Shown in pieces: positions 11,575 through 20,148 of a stretch of DNA of 64,000 nt (position 1 is its first letter; the number at the start of each line of letters is the position of its first letter). This stretch comes from an uncultured bacterium. GTDB lineage: Bacteria; Bacteroidota; Bacteroidia; Chitinophagales; Chitinophagaceae. The position numbers and the translations under genes were made by a program. Location: NCBI GenBank assembly GCA_903920455.1, contig CAIXLY010000077.1, forward strand, positions 1 to 64,000, in the 5' to 3' direction. The notes below the pieces were generated by a model. It was given only the letters and a program-made list of their open reading frames with translations. It was not told the DNA's origin and did no database searches.

Positions 11575-13047
11575 ATGAATCAGATGAAGCGTAAATTAAA
11601 AAATATCCCTTTGGTACTGGTTCTGGCCTGCATGCTTGTATTGAATCAGTCGCATGCACCACCCAAACAAAGAACGCCAAATATCATCCTCATTTTTATG
11701 GATGATTTGGGCTATGGAGATCTTTCTTGCTATGGGGCAGATGGTATTCATACTCCTAATATTGATAAGCTGGCAGCGGAAGGAATTCGATTTACCAATT
11801 TCATGTCTGCTCAAGCTGTCTGCAGCGCATCTAGGGCGGCCTTGATGACAGGCTCGTATCCCAATAGGGTAGGGATCTCTGGCGCATTGTCACCCAATTC
11901 AACGGTTGGACTTGCTAGAGAAGAAATGACGATTGCCGAATTGCTTAAACAGAAAAATTATGCTACTGGTATTTTTGGTAAATGGCATCTTGGCGATGCA
12001 AAAGAATTTCTGCCATTGCAACAGGGCTTCGATGAGTATCTCGGCATTCCTTACTCCAATGATATGTGGCCAGTTGATTATGATGGAGCGCCTGCTAGAA
12101 AAGGAAGTAATAAGCTTCAGTATCCTCCACTTCCATTGATAAAAAATGATCGGCCGATTAAGATAATTAGTTCGTTAGACGATCAGGCGAAACTCACTGA
12201 GTTGATAACGAACGAAGCTATCGGTTTTATTAAGCGAAATAAGCACAAACCTTTTTTTGCCTATATCCCTCACCCCATGCCCCATGTGCCAATCAATGCA
12301 TCTCCTGCATTTATAGGAAATAGCAAACGCGGGCTTTTTGGTGATGTGATCCAAGAGGTGGATTACCATGTGGGAAGGATTATGAAAACTTTGAAAGAAG
12401 AGGGGCTTGAAGAAAACACGCTTGTTATTTTTACAAGCGATAATGGACCATGGCTAAATTTTGGTGATCATGCTGGTAGTACTGGCGGACTTAGAGAAGG
12501 CAAGGGTACTTCATTTGAAGGAGGGCAACGAGAACCTTGTATTATGCGATGGAAGGGAATTGTTCCAGCAGGAATTGTATCCAATCAGCTTGTGTCAACA
12601 ATCGATATTCTTCCTACGCTTGCCACTCTTGTAGAAGTTCCGCTGCCAGAAAGAAAGATTGATGGTGTTGATATTTCTAGCGTGCTAAAGGGTGACTTGC
12701 ATATCACTCCCAGAAAAACATTTCTTTATTATTACAGACGCAATTCACTTGAGGCGGTGAGAAGAGACAATTGGAAATTGGTTTTTGAACATCGAGGAAG
12801 GTCCTATCTTGGTCAGAGGCCCGGTGTTGGTGGTTTTCCGGGCAATGCTCCAGAAGATGTACTTTTTCCAGAAGCACTCTATAATCTTGAAGTAGACCCT
12901 ACAGAGTCGCATGACGTTAGTGGTTATCATCCTGAAATTGTATCAGCACTTAGGTTGCTTGCAGAAGAAGCAAGAAAAGAACTTGGGGATGATCTCCAGA
13001 AATCACCTGGCTCCGGACGCAGAGGTCCAGGTGAGCTGACCAAATAA
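11575..13047 (+). CDS. Sulfatase (arylsulfatase family)
   Basis: PNIILIFMDDLGYGDLSCYGADGIHTPNIDKLAAEGIRFTNF; formylglycine site VCSASRAALMTGSYPNRVG; GKWHLGD; FTSDNGPWLNFGDHAGSTGGLREGKGTSFEGGQREPCIMRWKG. Confidence 0.92.
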   Translation: MNQMKRKLKNIPLVLVLACMLVLNQSHAPPKQRTPNIILIFMDDLGYGDLSCYGADGIHTPNIDKLAAEGIRFTNFMSAQAVCSASRAALMTGSYPNRVGISGALSPNSTVGLAREEMTIAELLKQKNYATGIFGKWHLGDAKEFLPLQQGFDEYLGIPYSNDMWPVDYDGAPARKGSNKLQYPPLPLIKNDRPIKIISSLDDQAKLTELITNEAIGFIKRNKHKPFFAYIPHPMPHVPINASPAFIGNSKRGLFGDVIQEVDYHVGRIMKTLKEEGLEENTLVIFTSDNGPWLNFGDHAGSTGGLREGKGTSFEGGQREPCIMRWKGIVPAGIVSNQLVSTIDILPTLATLVEVPLPERKIDGVDISSVLKGDLHITPRKTFLYYYRRNSLEAVRRDNWKLVFEHRGRSYLGQRPGVGGFPGNAPEDVLFPEALYNLEVDPTESHDVSGYHPEIVSALRLLAEEARKELGDDLQKSPGSGRRGPGELTK

Positions 13048-13067
13048 CTTCTCTAATGCTATTCGTC

Positions 13068-14327
13068 TCAGATCTCCAACCCTGCTAGCGAAAGGCTCAT
13101 CTTTTTCAGCTCAATTAATTCTGTATGTTCTACAATATTGTTTGGCATAAGAATAAGCGAAGTGTTATTTGTTTTCCACCAATCTTTTTTATAGAGGGCT
13201 GTAAATGGAATTGTACCAATGAGGTAACTCCTTTCATTGCCAGAATGCCATTCTTCAATACTTTCGAATTCATCTTTTGGGATGTTGCCTAAGTCTTCGA
13301 AGCTGATGAAGACCCGCAGATGGAAGTCGTTGCTCAATTGAGCAGCAGTATGCTGATTTTTCTTTTTGTACTCATACCTGTATCCGTAGCGAAGAGCGCC
13401 AATATCACTCAATACTGCAGATGCTGTTGGAAAACTGCCAGCACCTTTGCCATAAAAGAATTGCTTGTCTGAAAATCCGCTTTCGATGACAACACCATTG
13501 TACTCATTTTTTACAAAATAAAGCTGGTCGGTTTGTTCAACAAACTGTGGCAAGAGAAACGATGCGATTTTGCCATTGTAGAGTTTTTTTGCTTGTCCAA
13601 CAAGTTTGATGGAGAGTCCGCGCGACTGAGCAACTTTTGCATCCAATTCATTGATTTGGGTAATGCCATTGAATAGCATGTTATCTATGGAAGTGATGAT
13701 GCCATAGCTGTGTGCAAGAAGAAGAACCCATTTGTGTGCAGCGTCATATCCTTCTATGTCTAGTTTCGGGTCAGACTCCGCAAAACCAAGCTGTTGTGCG
13801 AGCAGCAATGCCTCTTTAAAATTGAGATGTTCCTCAAACATTTTTGTGAGGATAAAATTGGTTGAACCATTTACAATTGCCTTGATGGAATGAAGCAAGT
13901 CGTTATCATAATACTCTTCGAGATTTCTGATTACAGGAATCGAAGCACATGAGGAAGCTTCGTAGAGTAGTGATCTTCCAGTAGACTCTTGCAATTCTAT
14001 TAGTTCTGCCAAATGTTCTGACAGCATTTTTTTGCTAGCACTCACCACATCTTTGCCATTCTTGAGCGCGGTAGTTACAATTTCATAACCAGCCTTGCTG
14101 TCGTTAATTACCTCTACAATTACATTGATTTCAGGATCTAGTAAAATATCATCTTTTTCTGAAGTGAATATTTCTGCAGGAGCATTTCTTTTCTTTTTAG
14201 TATCCTTTATGCAAACCTTTTTTATTGAAGCTTTTAGCGAAGGGGTTTGTTTAAGGATTTTATAAAGGCCCTCACCTACCACACCAAAGCCGAACATTCC
14301 AATCACTAGGTTTTTCTCTGATGCCAT
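13068..14327 (-). CDS. hom: Homoserine dehydrogenase
   Basis: MASEKNLVIGMFGFGVVGEGLYKIL Rossmann start; KNGKDVVSASKKML; EASSCASIPVIRNLEEYYDNDLLHSIKAIVNGSTNFILTKM; GYDAAHKWVLLLAHSYG. Start moved from called 14363 to 14327 (7 nt after metX stop). Confidence 0.9.
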   Translation of the reverse strand: MASEKNLVIGMFGFGVVGEGLYKILKQTPSLKASIKKVCIKDTKKKRNAPAEIFTSEKDDILLDPEINVIVEVINDSKAGYEIVTTALKNGKDVVSASKKMLSEHLAELIELQESTGRSLLYEASSCASIPVIRNLEEYYDNDLLHSIKAIVNGSTNFILTKMFEEHLNFKEALLLAQQLGFAESDPKLDIEGYDAAHKWVLLLAHSYGIITSIDNMLFNGITQINELDAKVAQSRGLSIKLVGQAKKLYNGKIASFLLPQFVEQTDQLYFVKNEYNGVVIESGFSDKQFFYGKGAGSFPTASAVLSDIGALRYGYRYEYKKKNQHTAAQLSNDFHLRVFISFEDLGNIPKDEFESIEEWHSGNERSYLIGTIPFTALYKKDWWKTNNTSLILMPNNIVEHTELIELKKMSLSLAGLEI

Positions 14328-14334
14328 CTCAATT

Positions 14335-15360
14335 TTATTTGTTTGGATGAATAAATTTTTCAAGTACTTCTGTCAGCCTATCATGCTCAAGTAAAAAACC
14401 ATCGTGACCATAAACAGATTCAATGATTTCTAATTTTGCATTTGGTACGTGGGCGGCAATAAATCGTTGTTCGCTTGTTGGATAAAGTATATCTGAAGAT
14501 ATACCAACCACAAGGCAAGCTGATTGTATTTGCTGTAGCTTTTCTTCTGCCTCCAATAACCCTCTTCCAATATGATGTGAGTCCATACTCTTCGTTAACA
14601 TATAATAACTGAAAGCGTTGAATCGGTTTGCAAGTTTTTCTCCCTGATAGCGTTGGTAAGATTCACTTCTTGTATTTTCAATTTGCTTATCAAGGTCTTG
14701 CTGAGTCTGGTCGTAGGTTTCGTAGTGTCTATAACTGATTAGGGCAATCGACCTCGCCACTTTCATCCCCTCTCTGCCAGCCTTTGGATTGGCTTCTTGC
14801 CAGGTGCTATCTGCCTCAATTGACATTCTTTGGGAAGCATTGAATGCCTTCCCCCATGGAGAATGAAAGGCATTGGTAGCAATGGGTACGATGTATTGAA
14901 AGAGCGATGGTTGAGCCGTTGCCCATGCCAACAATTGCTGGCCTCCCATTGAGCCACCGATGCCCAACAATATCTTTTCAATCCCCAATTCCAGCCTAAG
15001 TTTATCATACGCTTTGGCCATGTCGAGTGGAGTGAAAAAAGGGAAGGAATGATAGTAAGGTCTACCAGTCTCAGGGTTATGATCCAAAGGGCTAACGCTA
15101 CCATAACAGCTTCCCGGCATGTTTACGCAGACAATGAAATATTTATTTGGGTCAAAAAACTTGCCTTCACCCACCATGCCAGGCCACCATTCCGAAGGGT
15201 TGCTATTGGCTGTCATTGCATGAAATATCCAGACGGCATTGCTTTTGCTTGCATTCAGCGCACCAATGGTAGTGTAGGCGAGTTGAAAATCTCGGATACT
15301 CTTTCCCGATTCTAGTTGAAGCGGGGACTTGTGCTGATATGTTGATAATATTGATTTCAT
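14335..15360 (-). CDS. metX: Homoserine O-acetyltransferase (alpha/beta hydrolase)
   Basis: LESGKSIRDFQLAYTTIGALNASKSNAVWIFHAMTANSN; VNMPGSCYGSVSPLDHNPETGRPYYHSFP; GIGGSMGGQQLLAWA; YGHDGFLLEHD. Start placed at 15360 because the called start (15402) lies in the riboswitch terminator. Confidence 0.92.
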   Translation of the reverse strand: MKSILSTYQHKSPLQLESGKSIRDFQLAYTTIGALNASKSNAVWIFHAMTANSNPSEWWPGMVGEGKFFDPNKYFIVCVNMPGSCYGSVSPLDHNPETGRPYYHSFPFFTPLDMAKAYDKLRLELGIEKILLGIGGSMGGQQLLAWATAQPSLFQYIVPIATNAFHSPWGKAFNASQRMSIEADSTWQEANPKAGREGMKVARSIALISYRHYETYDQTQQDLDKQIENTRSESYQRYQGEKLANRFNAFSYYMLTKSMDSHHIGRGLLEAEEKLQQIQSACLVVGISSDILYPTSEQRFIAAHVPNAKLEIIESVYGHDGFLLEHDRLTEVLEKFIHPNK

Positions 15361-15387
15361 TGATAAATGACCCATCCGGTTTCGCAT

Positions 15388-15417
15388 AAAAAAACCCATC
15401 ATAAGTCGGATGGGTTT
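15388..15417 (-). terminator. Intrinsic terminator of the SAM riboswitch expression platform
   Basis: Minus strand: AACCCATC-CGACTTAT-GATGGGTTTTTTTT, an 8-bp stem followed by a T run, between aptamer and metX. Confidence 0.85.
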
Positions 15418-15456
15418 TCAATATGAAGTGTTGAACTTGTCTATAGAAAATATCTG

Positions 15457-15566
15457 ACTTATCTGTCCACGCTGTTGCGTGGATGGAGTTGACACCTTAT
15501 TGCTTTTGGGCTAACAGGTTGTCAAGGCTTCATTGGGCCGATCCCTCTGCCTTTCTGGATAAGAAA
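15457..15566 (-). ncRNA. SAM-I (S-box) riboswitch aptamer upstream of metX-hom
   Basis: Minus strand: CTTATCCAGAAAGGCAGAGGGATCGGCCCAATGAAGCCTTGACAACCTG...AAGGTGTCAACTCCATCCACGCAACAGCGTGGACAGATAAG. P1 (CTTATC/GATAAG), AGAGGGA..GGCCC.ATGAAGCC..GACAACC core and AAGGTG..AA.TCC core are all present. Confidence 0.95.
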
Positions 15567-15581
15567 AATAAAGAACTATTG

Positions 15582-15612
15582 TAAAATTAACCAATTTGAA
15601 AGAAATAACAAA
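15582..15612 (-). promoter_or_regulatory. Bacteroidota-type promoter for riboswitch-metX-hom
   Basis: Minus strand TTTG (15612-15609), 19-nt spacer, TAATTTTA (15589-15582; 7/8 to TAnnTTTG), placing the TSS just before the aptamer P1. Confidence 0.6.
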
Positions 15613-15637
15613 ACAGGTAAGTACTATTGGGTAAATT

Positions 15638-15671
15638 ATTGAACCAAAGCGGTTTGGGATGGTTAAATTTG
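15638..15671 (+). promoter_or_regulatory. Candidate uvrA promoter, divergent from metX
   Basis: Exact -7 TAAATTTG at 15664-15671, ATTG at 15638-15641 (22-nt spacer); uvrA ATG at 15698. Confidence 0.5.
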
Positions 15672-15697
15672 CAGTGGAGTCAGATTAAAATAAACGA

Positions 15698-18535
15698 ATG
15701 AGCGATTTAGGGATAAAGGATGATTTTATAGAGGTAGTAGGTGCCAGAGCACACAATTTGAAGAATATTGATATAAATATTCCAAAAAATAAATTGGTTG
15801 TAATTACTGGTATTAGCGGTAGCGGAAAATCATCCCTTGCCTTCGATACGATTTACGCAGAAGGGCACAGACGATATATGGAAACTTTTGGCACCTATGC
15901 CCGCCAATTTATGGGCGAGATGGAGAGGCCCGATGTAGATAAAATCACTGGACTTTCGCCGGTTATTTCGATTGAGCAAAAAACAACCAATCGGAATCCC
16001 AGGTCAACAGTAGGCACGGTTACTGAGGTTTATGATTTTCTGCGTTTGCTCTTTGCAAGGGCTGGTGATGCATATTCTTTGAATACCGGCAAGAAGATGG
16101 TCAAGTTCACCGATGAGGAAATCGTAGCGGATGTATTCAAAAAGCTTAAAGAAAAAAAAATAACCATTCTTGCTCCGCTGGTGAGAGGACGAAAAGGTCA
16201 TTACAGAGAACTTTTTGAGGAGATCAGAAAAAAGGGATTTGTCAAGGTACGTGTAGATGGTGAGCTAAAAGACCTCGTTCCAAAAATGCAGGTTGATCGA
16301 TATAAGGTGCATGACATCGAGGTTGTAATCGACCGGTTGGCAGTTACACCCGATATGAAGGTTAGGATTTCCCAAAGCATCAACCAATCAATGATATTGG
16401 GAAAGGGGTTGATATTCATTTTGGAGAATGATAACGACAGGCTTATTCAATACAGTAAAAAGTTGATGTGTGCAGATACTGGATTATCTTATGAGGAGCC
16501 ATCGCCCAATACGTTTTCCTTCAATTCTCCTTATGGGGCTTGCCCGGTATGTAAAGGACTGGGTCAGCAACATGCCATTGATGTCGATGCGGTTGTTCCC
16601 GATAAAACAATTTCAATTTCGGATGGTGCAATTGTACCCCTAGGTGAATCAAAGGATGGGCACTACTATAAAATGGTAGAACAGCTTTCGAAAAAAAATA
16701 AATTCAGCCTCAAGACTCCAATCAGTAATTTGTCTGAAAAGAACCTTAACCTTATACTGTTTGGCAACGAAGACGGATTGGTTACCGAGGATCAATCAGA
16801 TGAATCACCCGCTGCAGAAAACAAAGAATCCTTTGAAGGGATTGCCAGCATGATTTACCGATGGTTTACTGACTCATCGAGCGATTCAGTGAGAGAGTGG
16901 GCTGAAAAGTTCATGATGCTCAAGACCTGCTCTGACTGCAATGGTGCAAGGCTAAAAACTGAAAGTTTATGGTTTCGGGTAGACGGAAAGCATATCTCCG
17001 AGCTTTCTGAAATGAACCTTGCACGCTTGAATGAATGGTTTACCAAGGTTGAAGAAAGGTTGGAATCAAGACAAAACTTAATTGCAAAAGATATTCTAAA
17101 AGAAATCAGAAGTCGACTTGGATTTCTGCTGGATGTTGGGCTTGGTTACTTGTCGCTTAATAGACCCACTCGTTCATTAAGTGGCGGTGAGTCTCAGCGG
17201 ATTAGGCTGGCAACCCAAATTGGTTCACAATTACAGGGCATCACCTATATTCTTGATGAACCATCGATTGGATTGCATCAGCGAGACAATCAGCAGTTGA
17301 TTGTTGCGTTACAGAATCTTCGTGACATTGGAAATAGTGTATTGGTGGTAGAGCATGATAAGGATATCATGCTAGCTGCAGACTATCTCATAGATGTTGG
17401 TCCGCGTGCAGGTATTCATGGTGGGAGAATTGTGGCACAGGGTACACCCAAGGACGTGTGCAAGTCAAATTCGGATACTGCCCTCTACTTGAACAACAAG
17501 AAAAAAGTAGAATTACCGGAGGAGAGGAGAAAAGGAACAGGCAACATCATGTCGCTTATTGGTGCAAGTGGAAATAATTTAAAGAAGGTTGATGTTCATA
17601 TTCCATTGGGCACTTTTGTTTTGGTCACAGGGGTAAGTGGCAGTGGAAAATCTACGCTCATCAACGAAACCCTATATCCCATTTTGAGCCAGCACTGCTT
17701 TGATTCAAAGCAAGCTCCTATGCCATATAAAAAAATCAATGGGTTAGAATTTATTGATAAGGTGATTGAGATTGATCAATCTCCTATTGGCCGAACGCCA
17801 AGAAGTAATCCTGCAACCTATTGTAATTTTTTTACGGATATTCGTCAGTTGTTTGCTTCGATTCCAGAAGCTAAAATCAGGGGATATAATGCTGGCAGGT
17901 TTTCTTTCAATGTTAAAGCCGGTAGGTGTGACGTGTGTGAAGGGGGTGGACTTAGGGTAATCGAGATGAGCTTCCTGCCGGATGTCTATGTGCATTGTGA
18001 AAAGTGCAATGGCAAAAGATACAATAGAGAAACATTAGAGATTAGGTATAAGGGGAAATCGATTAGTGATGTATTGGACATGACTGTTGATCAGGCAGTA
18101 GAGTTTTCCCAACAGATTCCTTATCTCTATAGAAAAATCAAGGTATTGCAAGAGGTTGGGTTAGGTTATATCACATTGGGGCAATCAGCTGTAACCCTTA
18201 GTGGCGGTGAGGCACAGCGCGTAAAACTTGCCACAGAATTGGCTAAAAGAGATACTGGTAAAACATTTTACATCCTTGATGAACCCACTACCGGACTCCA
18301 TTTTCAAGATATCAATTTGTTGTTGAACGTATTGAACAAACTCGTTAATCGAGGAAATACAGTGTTGGTGATAGAACACAACATGGATGTCATTAAGGTA
18401 GCAGATTATATTATTGATCTTGGTCCCGAAGGTGGGGATGGAGGCGGTACCATTCTCTATGAAGGGCTTCCTGAAGGACTTGTAAAAGTAAAGGCTAGTC
18501 ACACTGCCAAATTTCTAAAGCAGGAGCTTGGGTAG
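15698..18535 (+). CDS. uvrA: Excinuclease ABC subunit A
   Basis: GARAHNLKNIDINIPKNKLVVITGISGSGKSSLAFDTIYAEGHRRYMETFGTYARQF; two ABC signatures (SLSGGESQRIRLATQIGS; TLSGGEAQRVKLATELA); zinc motifs CPVCKGLG, CDVCEGGG, CEKCNGKRY. Confidence 0.98.
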   Translation: MSDLGIKDDFIEVVGARAHNLKNIDINIPKNKLVVITGISGSGKSSLAFDTIYAEGHRRYMETFGTYARQFMGEMERPDVDKITGLSPVISIEQKTTNRNPRSTVGTVTEVYDFLRLLFARAGDAYSLNTGKKMVKFTDEEIVADVFKKLKEKKITILAPLVRGRKGHYRELFEEIRKKGFVKVRVDGELKDLVPKMQVDRYKVHDIEVVIDRLAVTPDMKVRISQSINQSMILGKGLIFILENDNDRLIQYSKKLMCADTGLSYEEPSPNTFSFNSPYGACPVCKGLGQQHAIDVDAVVPDKTISISDGAIVPLGESKDGHYYKMVEQLSKKNKFSLKTPISNLSEKNLNLILFGNEDGLVTEDQSDESPAAENKESFEGIASMIYRWFTDSSSDSVREWAEKFMMLKTCSDCNGARLKTESLWFRVDGKHISELSEMNLARLNEWFTKVEERLESRQNLIAKDILKEIRSRLGFLLDVGLGYLSLNRPTRSLSGGESQRIRLATQIGSQLQGITYILDEPSIGLHQRDNQQLIVALQNLRDIGNSVLVVEHDKDIMLAADYLIDVGPRAGIHGGRIVAQGTPKDVCKSNSDTALYLNNKKKVELPEERRKGTGNIMSLIGASGNNLKKVDVHIPLGTFVLVTGVSGSGKSTLINETLYPILSQHCFDSKQAPMPYKKINGLEFIDKVIEIDQSPIGRTPRSNPATYCNFFTDIRQLFASIPEAKIRGYNAGRFSFNVKAGRCDVCEGGGLRVIEMSFLPDVYVHCEKCNGKRYNRETLEIRYKGKSISDVLDMTVDQAVEFSQQIPYLYRKIKVLQEVGLGYITLGQSAVTLSGGEAQRVKLATELAKRDTGKTFYILDEPTTGLHFQDINLLLNVLNKLVNRGNTVLVIEHNMDVIKVADYIIDLGPEGGDGGGTILYEGLPEGLVKVKASHTAKFLKQELG

Positions 18536-18564
18536 GATATCAAAGAAGATCGAGTAGCGTGTTG

Positions 18565-19548
18565 CTAAAATGTCGACGGACATTGAATTGATTTAACCTG
18601 GTTTCGACCAAAGTATTTAAGGTCTCCAATCCTAAAGCTTACTCTTAAGTTGATGGAATAATACGAGTCGTTGTTTCGCGGTTGTCCTCTTTGTGATCCA
18701 GGAAAGTAATTGGTCAGATAACTGCCTCCATTTTTAAACGCAGCCTTATTTGACATTTGAAATGCGATTTTTGCTTCTTCGCTGCTGGCACCAAAATAAT
18801 TTTCAAAATCTTGTTTGCTGATGTAATTGGTACTGACATCATCCACATAATCTGTGAATGTTTTGCGCGTGACAACTTCTAATCCGATGGCAAGGCTTCT
18901 GTTGACAAAATATTTTAAGCCAAAACCATAAGGCATATGAAAATTAGTAAGGCTATACTCTTTTCTTTCAGGGTAGTTTGGCATGCCCTGACCCTCAGTG
19001 CGCAACGGTTTTAAATCAACCCATCTGCTTGAGCCAGACTCATCAATATACTGAGCTTGGGGGTTGAAGTGAAAGGCACCAATGCCGATAAGAAAATAAG
19101 GATGTATGTGGTGGTAGACTTCGTTGGGGTCATATTCAAGAAATACTGTGGGAAAAAATTCTAATGCAAGATAGACCTCACTGATATTTGATCGGAAGTG
19201 TTGGTTCCTGTTTCTTCTGGCATCTTCAATACCTCCTCTGCCGTTGATTAGGCTATCGGCTGCACCAACCCTACCCGCATTGATTGCGAATTGAATATTC
19301 AAATGCTCTGATGGACGGTAGGCTAGATATACTCCTGTCAATGATTTTGTCAAAGAGAGTTGATTGTCTTTCAGGAATGCACCACCCTTCCCTGCATTGC
19401 CACCCAGGTCACCGAGAAAATTAGATAGTCCATAGGTGACCCCAAATTCCATTTTCGGCAGCTGAGCGGATGCAGACAAATGGAGTACGCTTATTGCTAT
19501 TATTGATAGGAACGTCCTCAAAGGGTTATGGATTGGGCTTGATGTCAT
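18565..19548 (-). CDS. Outer-membrane beta-barrel protein, DUF6089-like
   Basis: Signal peptide then KMEFGVTYGLSNFLGDLGGNAGKGGAFLKD and barrel-like strands (HPYFLIGIGAFHFNPQAQY, GFGLKYFVNRSLAIGLEVVTRKTFTDYVDDV). Confidence 0.7.
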   Translation of the reverse strand: MTSSPIHNPLRTFLSIIAISVLHLSASAQLPKMEFGVTYGLSNFLGDLGGNAGKGGAFLKDNQLSLTKSLTGVYLAYRPSEHLNIQFAINAGRVGAADSLINGRGGIEDARRNRNQHFRSNISEVYLALEFFPTVFLEYDPNEVYHHIHPYFLIGIGAFHFNPQAQYIDESGSSRWVDLKPLRTEGQGMPNYPERKEYSLTNFHMPYGFGLKYFVNRSLAIGLEVVTRKTFTDYVDDVSTNYISKQDFENYFGASSEEAKIAFQMSNKAAFKNGGSYLTNYFPGSQRGQPRNNDSYYSINLRVSFRIGDLKYFGRNQVKSIQCPSTF

Positions 19549-19552
19549 TTAA

Positions 19553-20008
19553 TTATTTTAGTCTAATCATACTAATATGAGGAATATTATCTTCCAAGTA
19601 CATATCGCTGCATTGTTCAAAGCCAAGGTTTTCATAAAACTTTTTTAGGTAGAGTTGCGCTCCAATTTTGATTGGCAATTCGCCGTTTAACCTGATACAC
19701 TCTTGGATAGCTTTTTCCATTAAGGCAATACCAATTCCTCTTTTTCTGTATCGGGGCGAGCTCACCACTCTGCCAACTGACGCTTCTTCAAAGGCAATGC
19801 CCTGTTTCAATATTCTTGCGGTTGCTACCAATTCTTCCCCAATCTTTGCTTGAAGGTGATGTGCTGATTGATCAAGGTTGTCCATATCTTGGAAAATACA
19901 TTGCTGCTCTACCACAAATACCTCAGATCTTAGCCTGAGGATATTATATACTTCAGCTCCTGAGAGTTCGTGGAATGGTTTGATTGTCCAGATAATCTTT
20001 TCTTCCAC
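19553..20008 (-). CDS. GNAT family N-acetyltransferase, ElaA-like
   Basis: LRLRSEVFVVEQQCIFQDMDNLDQSAHHL; VGRVVSSPRYRKRGIGIALMEKAIQEC. Confidence 0.88.
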   Translation of the reverse strand: MEEKIIWTIKPFHELSGAEVYNILRLRSEVFVVEQQCIFQDMDNLDQSAHHLQAKIGEELVATARILKQGIAFEEASVGRVVSSPRYRKRGIGIALMEKAIQECIRLNGELPIKIGAQLYLKKFYENLGFEQCSDMYLEDNIPHISMIRLK

Positions 20009-20148
20009 TTTAATTAGGTGATGTAAGGGTATGGTTGGAATGAGTTATGAAACCGTGAATTGTCAATAGGTTATGAATCAAAAATAGTCAATTGAAACTT
20101 TACTTAAGATTAATATGCTATTAATATATTTAAATTTGTGATAAATCT

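Noticed and set aside
20110-20128. ATTAATA-TGC-TATTAAT inverted repeat upstream of recG
   Set aside because: Very AT-rich intergenic sequence makes such short repeats likely by chance; not scored separately.
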